57,656 bases of DNA from an uncultured Legionella sp. (lineage in GTDB: Bacteria; Pseudomonadota; Gammaproteobacteria; Legionellales; Legionellaceae), in contig NZ_CALMPD010000009.1 in assembly GCF_937871865.1 (NCBI RefSeq), positions 1 through 57,656 of the forward strand, read 5' to 3'. This document shows, one piece after another, positions 33,619-42,556 of this stretch. Each line of letters opens with the position of its first letter. Position 1 is the stretch's first letter. The notes under the pieces were generated by a model, which saw only the letters and a list, made by a program, of their open reading frames with translations, was not told the origin of the DNA and searched no databases. A program made the translations under genes and the position numbers.

Positions 33619-36176
33619 TGAATAAAAAACCGTTTCATGAAGTGATCGCTGAACGATTAATTCAGCAGTTAAAGCAAGGAACAGCTCCATGGCAAAGACC
33701 ATGGGAACCAGGTGCTCCCAATGCGTTTATACCGATGAACCCAATCACCGGAACACGTTATAAAGGAATAAATGCCATTGCACTAATGGCCCAAGATTAT
33801 CGCGATCCGCGTTGGATGACCTACAAACAAGCAGAAGAGGCTCAAGCGCAAGTGCGAAAAGGCGAAAAAGGTTCTGCTATTCAATATTGGAAATTTACCG
33901 AAGAACAGATCAAAAAGGATGAGCAAGGTAAACCAATACTGGATGCTCATGGTAAGACCGTTAAAATTGAAATTCGTCTTGAACGTCCACGAGTATTCTA
34001 TGCAACTGTGTTTAATGCGGAACAAATTGATGGCTTGCCTCCTCTCACTCAAAAAGAACGCATCTGGAATTCTATTGAGCGAGCTGAAAACATCCTCAGT
34101 GCATCAGGAGCTAGTATTTTACATGGAGAGAATAATCGAGCCTTTTATAGGCCTTCTACTGATAGCATTCATCTGCCTGACAAAAGCCAATTTTTAAGTG
34201 CAGATAATTACTATGCCACAGCGTTACATGAGCTCAGTCATTGGACAGGCCATTCGTCACGGATGGACCGAGATTTGATTCATCCCTTTGGAAGTGATGG
34301 CTATGCCAAAGAAGAACTGAGGGCTGAAATAACCAGTATGATTTTAGGAGATGAATTGGGCATCGGACACGATCCAGGACAGCATGCAAGCTATGTTGGT
34401 TCCTGGATTAAAGTATTACATGACGATCCATTGGAGCTGTTTCGTGCTGCTGCAGAGGCTGAAAAAATGCAACAATTCATTCTATCTTTCGAACTAAAAC
34501 AAGAACAAGTACAAAATACCAATCACCCTTTGCCAAACGAGCTGGAAAACAAAATGACATTGGCAAATGAAGTAGAACCTGTAAATCATGATAATCATTT
34601 AAATGAAAATCCACCCACCTTAGACGATGAGATTGCCACGCTCAATAAAGCTCAAAGTCAACTCCAAACCCAAGCCCCAACCAACCAAACTCCAGTCACC
34701 AATAAGTCTGCAGAGATTGAAAAACTATGGCTCGATATTCCCTTTAAACAAAAAGAAGTAGCTAAAGAACTAGCGGGTGTTCTTCCCGATGGCAAAAAAG
34801 CCATTGCATGGGATAAAGAACACTCTCGCTGGTTTGCTCACCCTGGTGCTAATTTAGAACTCTTAAAACCTTGGATTATTAGCCCACAGCTTGATACTAG
34901 CTCTAAAGCTCAAGATATCAAGCCATCACAAATCGCCACTGAAAAAACATGGCTTGCTGTACCATACGAGCAAAGAGAAGCGGTCAAACATATTGCAGGA
35001 AGGCTTGAGGACGGTAAAAAGGCAGTAGAGTGGGATAAGGCCGCAAAATGCTGGTTTGCACACATTGGCACCAATTTAGAACCTTTAAAACCCTGGATTT
35101 TAAACACGAACCTAGAACGGCAACAGCCTGCCTTAACACCTGAGCAGGAATTTTCCGATATATTGAAAAGTATCGGCAGTATTGTTACAGGCGAACATCC
35201 TATTATGGATGGAAAAAAACATCGAATCAGCGTTGAAGGGGATAAAAAAGGTGAAAAGTCAGGGTTTTATGTGGGGCATCTTGATGGTCATCCTGCGGGT
35301 TATGTTAAAAATAACCGCACGGGTATTGAGACAAAATGGAAAAGTAAGGGCTACTCCTTAACTGATGAAGAGCGGGCCACATTGCATGCACTTGCAGCCA
35401 CAAAAATTAAAAAACGGGCTGAGGAACAAAGGCAAGACCAGGAAGAAGCGGCTAAACGAGTAAGCAAACAATTATCCGATTTAGTACTCATAACAACCCC
35501 AACGCCTTATTTACAGACCAAAAAAATCGAACCCCATTCTGAAATATTCACAGATGTTAACGGACAAACGACTTATATTCCTGCAACCGATGCAAGTGGC
35601 AAACTATGGACTATACAATACATTAAAGAAGATGGGACCAAACGATTTGCTAAAAACTCTCGCAAGGAAGGATGCTTTCATGCTTTGGGCGGGCTTAACG
35701 CATTAGCCGAAGCTCCTGCCCTTGTAATCGCAGAAGGGTTCGCTACTGCTGCAAGCATCTCTCAAGAACTTGGGTTTGCTACAATTTCGGCCTTTGATGC
35801 AGGAAACTTAGAAGCAGTAGCGCGGGCTTTGCAAGAACAATTTCCTGATAAACCCATTATTATTATGGGGGATGATGATAAGCATCTTGAAATAAATCAA
35901 GGAATTAATCCAGGGAGAAGCAAAGCGCTTGACGCTGCAAAGGCCGTTAATGGCATTGCCTTGTTTCCAATTTTTGCTCCTGGTGAACAGGCAGGAGATC
36001 CAAAGTCATTTAGCGACTTTAACGATTTGGCATCCAAAAGTGTATTGGGCTCTGAGGGAGTAAAACGCCAGATTAAACCTATTGTCGATAAAATAATTCA
36101 AAAAAATGAACCGTCTATTATAGAGCAGAAAGAAATCAAAATGACCAGGAATCAACACGGCACGTTGACCTTATAA
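33618..36176 (+). CDS. traC: ArdC-like / zinc metallopeptidase / Toprim primase-type protein
   Basis: This 852-residue multidomain protein has four parts. Residues 1-130 match the ArdC N-terminal ssDNA-binding domain (PWQRPWEPGAPNAFIPMNPITG). A zincin with HELSH at 204-208 follows. Two copies of a short DUF5710-like module lie near 368-420 and 441-494, each with GKKAxxWD and RWFAH or CWFAH. A C-terminal Toprim-like domain (about 697-810) has LVIAEGFATAASI and IIIMGDDDKH. Such proteins travel with transferred DNA to protect it from restriction and prime synthesis. It ends the main transfer operon. Confidence 0.8.
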   Translation: MNKKPFHEVIAERLIQQLKQGTAPWQRPWEPGAPNAFIPMNPITGTRYKGINAIALMAQDYRDPRWMTYKQAEEAQAQVRKGEKGSAIQYWKFTEEQIKKDEQGKPILDAHGKTVKIEIRLERPRVFYATVFNAEQIDGLPPLTQKERIWNSIERAENILSASGASILHGENNRAFYRPSTDSIHLPDKSQFLSADNYYATALHELSHWTGHSSRMDRDLIHPFGSDGYAKEELRAEITSMILGDELGIGHDPGQHASYVGSWIKVLHDDPLELFRAAAEAEKMQQFILSFELKQEQVQNTNHPLPNELENKMTLANEVEPVNHDNHLNENPPTLDDEIATLNKAQSQLQTQAPTNQTPVTNKSAEIEKLWLDIPFKQKEVAKELAGVLPDGKKAIAWDKEHSRWFAHPGANLELLKPWIISPQLDTSSKAQDIKPSQIATEKTWLAVPYEQREAVKHIAGRLEDGKKAVEWDKAAKCWFAHIGTNLEPLKPWILNTNLERQQPALTPEQEFSDILKSIGSIVTGEHPIMDGKKHRISVEGDKKGEKSGFYVGHLDGHPAGYVKNNRTGIETKWKSKGYSLTDEERATLHALAATKIKKRAEEQRQDQEEAAKRVSKQLSDLVLITTPTPYLQTKKIEPHSEIFTDVNGQTTYIPATDASGKLWTIQYIKEDGTKRFAKNSRKEGCFHALGGLNALAEAPALVIAEGFATAASISQELGFATISAFDAGNLEAVARALQEQFPDKPIIIMGDDDKHLEINQGINPGRSKALDAAKAVNGIALFPIFAPGEQAGDPKSFSDFNDLASKSVLGSEGVKRQIKPIVDKIIQKNEPSIIEQKEIKMTRNQHGTLTL

Positions 36177-36187
36177 AATCATATTAT

Positions 36188-36217
36188 CCAAAGGGTTCCT
36201 TGCAAAGAATCCTTTGG
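36188..36217. terminator. possible hairpin after the ArdC-like gene
   Basis: CCAAAGG (36188-36194) pairs with CCTTTGG (36211-36217) 12 nt after the stop codon. No U-run follows, so termination is uncertain. The remaining interval to 36480 holds no gene I can support. Its last 60 bp (TTGTTACC and TACAATTAT) may carry the promoter of the toxin-antitoxin pair. Confidence 0.35.
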
Positions 36218-36480
36218 AGGATTATCGAGTCACATGAAAATTCAATCTTCATCCTCGTGCGTCTTCCACTATTGAGTTTTTGGACAATGCCATACTTTTG
36301 TCTATTTTTGCTAATCACGACTCTTTTTATGTAGTTGTCGAATCACTACTTGGTGTGCACCTAAGCTTAGGATTAGTTCATTTTTAGGGTATTTGTGGGT
36401 AAAGACAGTCCTTGTGGACAAATCAGTTAACTCAAATTTGATTTGTTACCTAAATTAGGGTACAATTATAGAAAAATAAG

Positions 36481-36774
36481 ATGATTGCAATGAATACTTG
36501 TAAAGTCACCATTAGTGAACAGGCAAAAAAGGACTTAAAAAAAGTACCTCAGTATATTGCCATTAAGTTGTATCAATGGGTTGAATCAGTATCTCATGAT
36601 GGGTTATTAGAAGTTAGAAAAATTTCTGGCTACCACGATGAGCCATTACAGGGTAAAAGAAAGGGACAGCGTTCTATTCGATTAAATAAGGCTTATCGGG
36701 CTATTTATGAATTAAAGACTAATGGGCAAATGGAGCTTGTTGAAGTGATGGAGGTAAATAAACATGATTACTAA
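36481..36774 (+). CDS. higB: HigB-like toxin (RelE/ParE superfamily)
   Basis: This 97-residue protein (94 if it starts at ATG 36490) begins CKVTISEQAKKDLKKVPQYI and continues to GQRSIRLNKAYRAIYEL and VEVMEVNKHDY. That is the standard pattern of plasmid HigB/RelE mRNA interferases. Arg and His residues in the last third would act at the ribosome. It is followed with overlap by an XRE-type antitoxin, in toxin-first order as in higBA. Confidence 0.85.
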   Translation: MIAMNTCKVTISEQAKKDLKKVPQYIAIKLYQWVESVSHDGLLEVRKISGYHDEPLQGKRKGQRSIRLNKAYRAIYELKTNGQMELVEVMEVNKHDY

Positions 36775-37081
36775 CGAAAGCAAAGAAGCACTTGCTTATC
36801 TGGAGTCCCTAATAGGCAAAAAACCGACTCTTGGAGATCATTTATTGGCAATTCGTCAGGGTGAAGAAATGACGCAAGCCGCTTTTGCCAAACAACTAGG
36901 GGTTTCTCGTCATTATTTATGTGACATCGAGCATAATCGCCGCTATGTAAGTCCTAAGGCTGCTGCTGAATTTGCTGATAAACTAGGATATTCAAGCAAA
37001 CAGTTTGTGCGTTTGTGCTTGCAAGACATGCTTAATCGAGAAGGCTTAGATTTATTGGTTGATATCCAAGGTGCTGCCTAA
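36764..37081 (+). CDS. higA: HigA-like antitoxin (XRE helix-turn-helix)
   Basis: This 105-residue protein has an XRE helix-turn-helix: MTQAAFAKQLGVSRHYLCDIEHNRRYVSP (about 36-64). It overlaps the toxin gene by 11 nt. It should neutralise the toxin and repress the operon, helping to keep the element in the cell. Confidence 0.85.
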   Translation: MITNESKEALAYLESLIGKKPTLGDHLLAIRQGEEMTQAAFAKQLGVSRHYLCDIEHNRRYVSPKAAAEFADKLGYSSKQFVRLCLQDMLNREGLDLLVDIQGAA

Positions 37082-37144
37082 ACAAGGGTTTCAAAGATGA
37101 CACAGAAAACATAGCATATAAGGGGGAACCTATCTAAAACTCCC

Positions 37145-37327
37145 TTATGCCCGAGATCTTAAATAGGCAATCACTGCAATTAGACCCAAAGGGATATACA
37201 ATTTTTTCTCCCAGATAACTTCAAAAATACTTGACTGAAGTCCAGCAAGTACATCCACAGCATAAGCATCTATAGTAAAACTGTATAAAAGTCCTAAAAC
37301 AATTAATTTATACCAAGAACAGCTCAT
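37145..37327 (-). CDS. small membrane or exported protein
   Basis: This 60-residue protein has a hydrophobic N-terminus with a signal-like end (SFTIDAYAVD) and a second hydrophobic segment (YIPLGLIAVIAYLRSRA). I do not recognise it. The size and two segments recall small pilin- or holin-like proteins, but nothing in the context supports either. The interval 37328-37539 upstream holds no other gene. Confidence 0.4.
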   Translation of the reverse strand: MSCSWYKLIVLGLLYSFTIDAYAVDVLAGLQSSIFEVIWEKKLYIPLGLIAVIAYLRSRA

Positions 37328-37539
37328 ATAATAACCCTCATATCAACCAAAATATCCATAATAGAAAACACAAGCACATTCCATGCTGTTGATATAAAAT
37401 ATAACATTTAATACATCAAATATATACCCGACTGTTTAACGTAAAATCATCTTTACTGGCTGTTCTATCTCACTATTCGAAATTAATAAAATGAGGATGC
37501 CAGTAGACTATCATTCATCCCTTGATCAGCACTCCCCAG

Positions 37540-38742
37540 TTAATGATTTATTTGAAAACCAGGTATCGCGCGTTTCATAAATTCATCAAACAAAGGTACT
37601 GTAAAAGCCATATCGCCATGGCTAGGGCTATAAATCATTCCTTTTTTTATTAACTTGGCTCGCACAGGGCCTAAACTAGAAATTTTAGTGCCAAGAATAC
37701 CAGCAATGTCACCCGTTCGATGAGCATCAGGACCCAATTCAGCCATTGCCCGTAAGTAATTTTGTTCACTTGGAGTTAATCTATCGAATCGAACACGGAA
37801 AAAATTTTCATCAAGTCGGCGAATAACAATTGGGGTAGCGGCTCTAATTACCTGTAACGTAATTGGTGAGGTTTCCGCATAATTCCAGGCTTGATAACCC
37901 CACTCTTGAACAAAATAAGGATATCCTTTTGTAAACCGAAAAATTTCATCTAAAGCATCTTCAGAAAACTCAACACCCTCCTGTTTTACTGGATCCTGTA
38001 ATGCTTTAAGCGCGTCAGATTTAGACAAAGGTCCAATGTGTGGGAATTGAAAAAGACGTTCAGCATAGGACTTTGATTCTCCAGCAAGCGCGGGCAAAAT
38101 TGGCAATCCGGCACCAATGAGAACCAAAGGAAGTTGTCGTTGTTGCATCTTATGCATGGCCATAATCAGCGCACTAATTTCACTTATTTTAAAATATTGC
38201 AATTCGTCTATTAGTATTGCCACAGCGACCTGTCTTTCTTCTGCTGCCTCTGCAACTGCGACAAATAAATTTGGCAAATCAACTTCAATATCACCACTAT
38301 CTGCAGCCCCCCGCTCTGCGTCAATATCAAGACCAAATTCAATTTCCCCTACTTTCATTTTTATGGTACTAATAAAACTTTTTAATACACCCAATCCCTT
38401 TTTTGCCTTATCTCCTACACCTGCTAATCTATCGAGATTAAATAGCAAACGTCTCAAGGGAGGAACCAGCAGTGCACCTAAAGATTTATCCTCATGAGCT
38501 TCAATTAAAATGGTCTTATAGCCTGATTCTTCTGCGAGTCGTTCCATCTCATTTAGTAATACAGTCTTACCAACACCACGCAATCCAGTGAGCAAAAAAC
38601 TCTTTTCAGATCGCCGTTGGCGGACACGGGCAAACAAAATTTTACCTTGATCAATGATCTCTTCTCGACCAACAAGTTCTGGCGGAGGAGAGCCGGCACC
38701 GGGAGAGAATGGGTTTTTAATCGGATCCACAGAAGACCTCAT
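37540..38742 (-). CDS. AAA-type ATPase with AAA_16-like domain
   Basis: This 400-residue protein starts at ATG 38742; a TTG 27 nt upstream is less likely. KNPFSPGAGSPPPELVGREE is the usual N-terminal mark of this group. Walker A GLRGVGKT (about 53-60) and a Walker B-like VAILIDELQYF follow, then a winged-helix-like C-terminus. Related proteins occur in plasmids as stand-alone STAND-like ATPases. The function is unknown; defence, regulation or plasmid stability are all possible. A strong operator-like repeat lies right upstream. Confidence 0.7.
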   Translation of the reverse strand: MRSSVDPIKNPFSPGAGSPPPELVGREEIIDQGKILFARVRQRRSEKSFLLTGLRGVGKTVLLNEMERLAEESGYKTILIEAHEDKSLGALLVPPLRRLLFNLDRLAGVGDKAKKGLGVLKSFISTIKMKVGEIEFGLDIDAERGAADSGDIEVDLPNLFVAVAEAAEERQVAVAILIDELQYFKISEISALIMAMHKMQQRQLPLVLIGAGLPILPALAGESKSYAERLFQFPHIGPLSKSDALKALQDPVKQEGVEFSEDALDEIFRFTKGYPYFVQEWGYQAWNYAETSPITLQVIRAATPIVIRRLDENFFRVRFDRLTPSEQNYLRAMAELGPDAHRTGDIAGILGTKISSLGPVRAKLIKKGMIYSPSHGDMAFTVPLFDEFMKRAIPGFQINH

Positions 38743-38756
38743 TACTAATGATATAA

Positions 38757-38796
38757 CAATGTATACCAAAGTATAACAAAAATTAGGTATACATTG
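38757..38796. promoter_or_regulatory. perfect 11-bp inverted repeat upstream of the AAA ATPase
   Basis: CAATGTATACC (38757-38767) and GGTATACATTG (38786-38796) are exact inverted copies 18 bp apart. The flanking ATAACAAT (38753-38760) and ATTGTTAT (38803-38810) extend the symmetry. It sits at the ATPase start, so it is a likely operator. No regulator gene is next to it. The rest of 38811-38967 shows no gene. Confidence 0.6.
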
Positions 38797-38967
38797 ATAT
38801 ATATTGTTATAGAAATAAATTGGCTTATAAAGAACTCGTATTTAGAGGGTTAAAGCAGTAACCACACCGTTAACATAAATTCAAAGTCATCTGCTTAGCC
38901 CTTTTGATAGAACAATTCCATTAGAGGTTAATGCAACGGGGGATTCAACAGACAACTGCTGAATTAT

Positions 38968-39378
38968 CTAGTTAGTTAAGAAGAAACTGCAGTGTTCTGA
39001 ATTTTCAGCTCTACATAAAGCATCGTCATAAAGCCAATCGCCTAAACCTACATCTTCTGATTTATAACCATCTCCAATATTAAAACTAAGTTCGGAATCT
39101 TTGTTCGTTCGGTAAACACATGTAATCTCACAAACACCACCAATGCAATAATCTCGCCGTACTAAACGAAACTCACTCACTTCTAGATATTTTTGAGGAA
39201 AAGATTGAAAAGACTGCCAAGTGATATGCAAACCATTGTAATTTGTTTCTGATTTAAAATATCCTTTGTTATAATGTATATCGGATAAGGATGGGCAATG
39301 ATAAAGTGTACCATCAGGAATAGAAAAAGCTGAACGAACAAAAATAAGTAACAAAATAAAACATATTTTTTTAATCAC
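38968..39378 (-). CDS. secreted hypothetical protein
   Basis: This 136-residue protein has a clear signal peptide (MIKKICFILLLIFVRSAFS) and a mature part with seven Cys, including CIGGVCEITC. I do not recognise the family. The even spread of Cys suggests a periplasmic disulfide-bonded domain. It stands alone between the ATPase and traI. Confidence 0.55.
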   Translation of the reverse strand: MIKKICFILLLIFVRSAFSIPDGTLYHCPSLSDIHYNKGYFKSETNYNGLHITWQSFQSFPQKYLEVSEFRLVRRDYCIGGVCEITCVYRTNKDSELSFNIGDGYKSEDVGLGDWLYDDALCRAENSEHCSFFLTN

Positions 39379-39514
39379 TATGAAATCCCTTATTATTTAC
39401 TAATACTCATAAAAATCAGACAGATAATAATCCTGGGTTTAATCGAAATCAATAAAATTTAAAATGTTAAATGCCGTATTAAAGCAGCAATTCTCCTTTG
39501 AGCGAAATTTAGCA

Positions 39515-41815
39515 TTACCTACTCCGTCCTCTTGATACAATAGTACCTTTTGCAGTTAATTTGACCACCTCACCAACAGACAACCTCTTCATTCGATGAG
39601 CCTTGTCCGAATCAATGGGCAATACCACAATAACATTATCTCGCTTTAAAAGAGCCAGCAGTTCACCATCGATTTGACGAATCCCTGCAAACTGCATAAG
39701 CCCCTCATCATTTTTATTGTACCGTCTATGCTTAGGAATGTCGGCTATTTTTTGACGCTTTAATTCACGCTCAGCAATGTATTTGTCTGCAGCATCCGAA
39801 ATAAAATTTACTGCTCCTGGCCTAGATACATTCCGTCGCAGCCCGTCATCTGATTGGGTTCTTTGGTGCTCCAGGTGACCAGGTACATGACTCGGCAATA
39901 ACACTTCACTTCGGTTGGAGAACTGAACCATACCGAGTTGGGACAAGTCTCGCAAACGGTTTTTACTTTCGGGCGGCGGTTGCTGTCCAATGCGCCCAAG
40001 GTAGGGCTTGGGTGTCCCGCCAGAACTTGATTTTCTTCTGGTTCTTCTGCTGTCAGGGTTGATGACTCTGATTGATCCAAAGTTCTCATTACTGCCTCGA
40101 TTTGCTCCTCTGCCGTTAAGGTCAGATTGTCTTCTTGATTCATGGTTTTTTTCCTTTGGTTTTGGGTTTTTTATTAACTGTTGACGTTGTAACTCAAGTT
40201 GTTCGTTATCAAACCTAAGGTTTAATTTTAAATGTGCTGCAACAGTAACGACCTGCTCTTTAAACACATCACTTCCTTTGACAGTAATGCATTCACCATA
40301 ACGATTCATGGCCATGTGCAAGGCGGTCGCAATTCCTTCTTCGGAAGAACCACGTGACATATTAATCAGCTCTCCGTCATCCCTAATCGCAGAAGTTCCC
40401 ACGCGATAAATGACGGTTCCTGTTTTAGTAATATTATCGTTTTTTATCTTAAGGTTAGGCTCACCACTTTGCATTCCTTGCCCCGTAACAACATTCCCTT
40501 TAAGGTTTTGGCGCACTTCACGAGAACGCAGTGCATTAAGCGCATCGGCATCGCCTTCTAGGGCTTTTAATTTCAACCAATCAGCCCAGGTGCTGCGCTG
40601 ATATTTAAGGTAAATGGATTCGCGTTCTTTCGCATACTTCGTTCTTGCTTCCTCAATATTGGATTGAACTGCTTGGCTGGTCAGAGCATAAAGAGCTTTC
40701 TTGGTAACAGGAGTTCCACGCAACAACTTAATTGCTGCACGCTTTAACCGACCGCCTCGTTTCGCTGATTCGATTAGTTGGTTTTTCCGTGCGCGGGCAT
40801 GAGAAAGCTCAGAGGCACAATTAAATTTGGCGTGGTTCTGTTCCTCTTGATACCTGGCGTAAAGAATCGAGGTATTTATTTTCATGTGAACCGGTTTGAG
40901 TGAATAATGAATGCCTTGCTCAATAGAAAGTGTTTCAAGCTGTTCAAGCTTATACAAACGATTTTGACTACGCGGTGGTGGATTATGCCCCACTTTTACA
41001 ACCCTTGCTTTTTTTGCTACGGGAGGTATGAAGTCTGGATGAGTCGATGTATTGTTTTCAAAAGACCCAAATACTTTTTCGAGCTTCGCTTTAGAAAAAT
41101 CACGTGATACTGAGCTTGCCTTAACACCAATTCCTAAACCATCCACGATCACTAAACCACTACCACGCACTCGTAGTTCAAGACCGTGTTGCGCCAATAC
41201 ATGATGAAACTGGGACCAATTATTAGCAGCCTTAAGTTGCTCCATGCACTCAGATTTAATCCAGTTTAAAAGACTCCCGATACCCGCATGATGCTCCATA
41301 TCATCCGCTCGATTCTCAGAACCCACCTTATGAGGAATATGATTCACCCGTTGCAGACCATGTTCGATTTCAAGCAGTGTGGCAATCTCACCCAATTTTT
41401 TATAGGCAAGATATGGCTCATGCAGGGTATAACCCGTGGGATGGATTTTATTGATGCCCACATGAATATGAAAATTATCGGTATCATAATGCACCACACT
41501 AATTCGTTGATGCTCCCCTAAACCCACGGAAGAACAAACCCTCTGCTCAATATCCTTTAATACGTCAGCTGATGGAATTTCTCCTGCAGGAAAGGAAATT
41601 AAAAGATGATAGGTTTTATCACCTTTTGCACGCTGATTAAGTTCTTGCGTTGCCTGTACTTCATGGATTGCCCATTCAATCTCATTGCTCTGGCAATTTG
41701 TAATGCGAATTTCGCCAACACGTTCCTGTTTGCCATGCTCATTAGTCATATAATGGATGAGTCCTGCAAAGTTACTTTTCCTAATAACTTTCATTGGAAT
41801 GTGTCTGACAATCAT
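39515..41815 (-). CDS. traI: TraI relaxase (MOB-P, RP4-like)
   Basis: This 766-residue relaxase would nick oriT and stay bound to the 5' end during transfer. The first 45 residues (MIVRHIPMKVIRKSNFAGLI and on) follow RP4 TraI nearly residue for residue. Catalytic Tyr22 lies in IHYMTNE, and the metal motif HIHVGIN at 116-122 falls at RP4 positions. The C-terminal half is basic and ends in a small beta domain. It lies downstream of traJ, with the nick site 0.55 kb upstream. A second gene is nested in another frame at 39808-40143. Confidence 0.93.
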   Translation of the reverse strand: MIVRHIPMKVIRKSNFAGLIHYMTNEHGKQERVGEIRITNCQSNEIEWAIHEVQATQELNQRAKGDKTYHLLISFPAGEIPSADVLKDIEQRVCSSVGLGEHQRISVVHYDTDNFHIHVGINKIHPTGYTLHEPYLAYKKLGEIATLLEIEHGLQRVNHIPHKVGSENRADDMEHHAGIGSLLNWIKSECMEQLKAANNWSQFHHVLAQHGLELRVRGSGLVIVDGLGIGVKASSVSRDFSKAKLEKVFGSFENNTSTHPDFIPPVAKKARVVKVGHNPPPRSQNRLYKLEQLETLSIEQGIHYSLKPVHMKINTSILYARYQEEQNHAKFNCASELSHARARKNQLIESAKRGGRLKRAAIKLLRGTPVTKKALYALTSQAVQSNIEEARTKYAKERESIYLKYQRSTWADWLKLKALEGDADALNALRSREVRQNLKGNVVTGQGMQSGEPNLKIKNDNITKTGTVIYRVGTSAIRDDGELINMSRGSSEEGIATALHMAMNRYGECITVKGSDVFKEQVVTVAAHLKLNLRFDNEQLELQRQQLIKNPKPKEKNHESRRQSDLNGRGANRGSNENFGSIRVINPDSRRTRRKSSSGGTPKPYLGRIGQQPPPESKNRLRDLSQLGMVQFSNRSEVLLPSHVPGHLEHQRTQSDDGLRRNVSRPGAVNFISDAADKYIAERELKRQKIADIPKHRRYNKNDEGLMQFAGIRQIDGELLALLKRDNVIVVLPIDSDKAHRMKRLSVGEVVKLTAKGTIVSRGRSR
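39808..40143 (-). CDS. traH: TraH-like protein nested inside traI
   Basis: A 111-residue frame lies wholly within traI, in another frame on the same strand. It has its own ribosome site (AAAGGA, 9 nt before the ATG on the minus strand). The N-terminal half is acidic (MNQEDNLTLTAEEQIEAV). The C-terminal half has an ordered Cys set: CETCPNSVWFSS, KCYCRVMYL and TGCDG. RP4 also nests an acidic TraH within traI. Name and role (relaxosome stabilisation) are inferred from that precedent. Sequence composition looks like a true protein rather than a shadow. Confidence 0.6.
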   Translation of the reverse strand: MNQEDNLTLTAEEQIEAVMRTLDQSESSTLTAEEPEENQVLAGHPSPTLGALDSNRRPKVKTVCETCPNSVWFSSPTEVKCYCRVMYLVTWSTKEPNQMTGCDGMYLGQEQ

Positions 41816-41853
41816 GTCTTAACTCCCTACCGCACTTTGGGCTATAAAGAAGT

Positions 41854-42207
41854 TCATAGCTTGTTCACTACTTCAAGCATGGCTGCCTGGGTTGCTTTGA
41901 TACGCTCTAATACGACGGTTATTGTTTTGGGCTCAATATGAGCTAGCCGCTCATCATTGGTAAGCCACAACTTGAGCAGACCACCCAAGCGACCTAAATC
42001 AGCATTTATTTTAGAAAGTTCGATGATGTGCTGTTGGTCGATGGCGCTCTTTAGTTCATAACCTAGAGCCAAACGACGAAGATATACAGCGGTGGCCAAT
42101 CCCGCATGTGCCGCGTTTTCTTTGATTATTTGCTCTTCCTCTGGAAGTACGGGAATTCGAAGCCGTCGGGCGTGTTTTCTGCTGGGTTTTGTGTCGCTGT
42201 TGTTCAT
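41854..42207 (-). CDS. traJ: TraJ, relaxosome oriT-binding protein
   Basis: This 117-residue protein has a basic N-terminus and a ribbon-helix-helix-like start (RRLRIPVLPEEEQIIKENAAHAGLATAVYLRRLALG). It ends in helices. It matches MOB-P TraJ in size, and in position between the relaxase gene and oriT. It would bind the inverted repeat beside nic and recruit TraI. Confidence 0.88.
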   Translation of the reverse strand: MNNSDTKPSRKHARRLRIPVLPEEEQIIKENAAHAGLATAVYLRRLALGYELKSAIDQQHIIELSKINADLGRLGGLLKLWLTNDERLAHIEPKTITVVLERIKATQAAMLEVVNKL

Positions 42208-42295
42208 CGCAATACCTTTTTTAAACTTTGTCCTGACCTTAAAACGGCGGCAGCCGTTAGCCTCGCTAGAGCAAGAATTACGTTGAGCACCGAAG

Positions 42296-42370
42296 GTGCG
42301 AATAAGGAAGAATGTGAAATGGATACCCAGCTCGCTGGGTGGCCATCTTCACCTATCTTGCCCTGTTTTT
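42296..42370. other. oriT: origin of transfer, IncP/RP4 type
   Basis: The segment follows the RP4 oriT layout: AATAAGGAAG at 42301, the inverted repeat ACCCAG/CTGGGT (42325-42330 and 42335-42340, TraJ site), then CTTCACCTATCTTGCCC. RP4 has CTTCACCTATCCTGCCC at the same place. By comparison, the nick falls between G42360 and C42361. An additional small repeat, GCACC/GGTGC, lies just left (42288-42300). The site is between the divergent traJ and traK genes, as in RP4. Confidence 0.9.
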
Positions 42371-42556
42371 TAAATCCATTACGCCAAGAAATAATACCAC
42401 GGTGCATTCGATTTATCCTTGTTTTTTATAGGAAAAAATTATTTTAGCGTAAGTCATATTAAAAAAGAGGTTTATAGGTTTATAATCGAATTTGAACCGA
42501 TGTTAGTTGACATGAAATTGACATTTAATTGATTTTATAACAGGTAACTAATTGAT

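Noticed and set aside
40410-41521. Plus-strand frames within traI
   Set aside because: They are antisense to the relaxase with no ribosome site; only the nested same-strand frame at 39808 has independent support.
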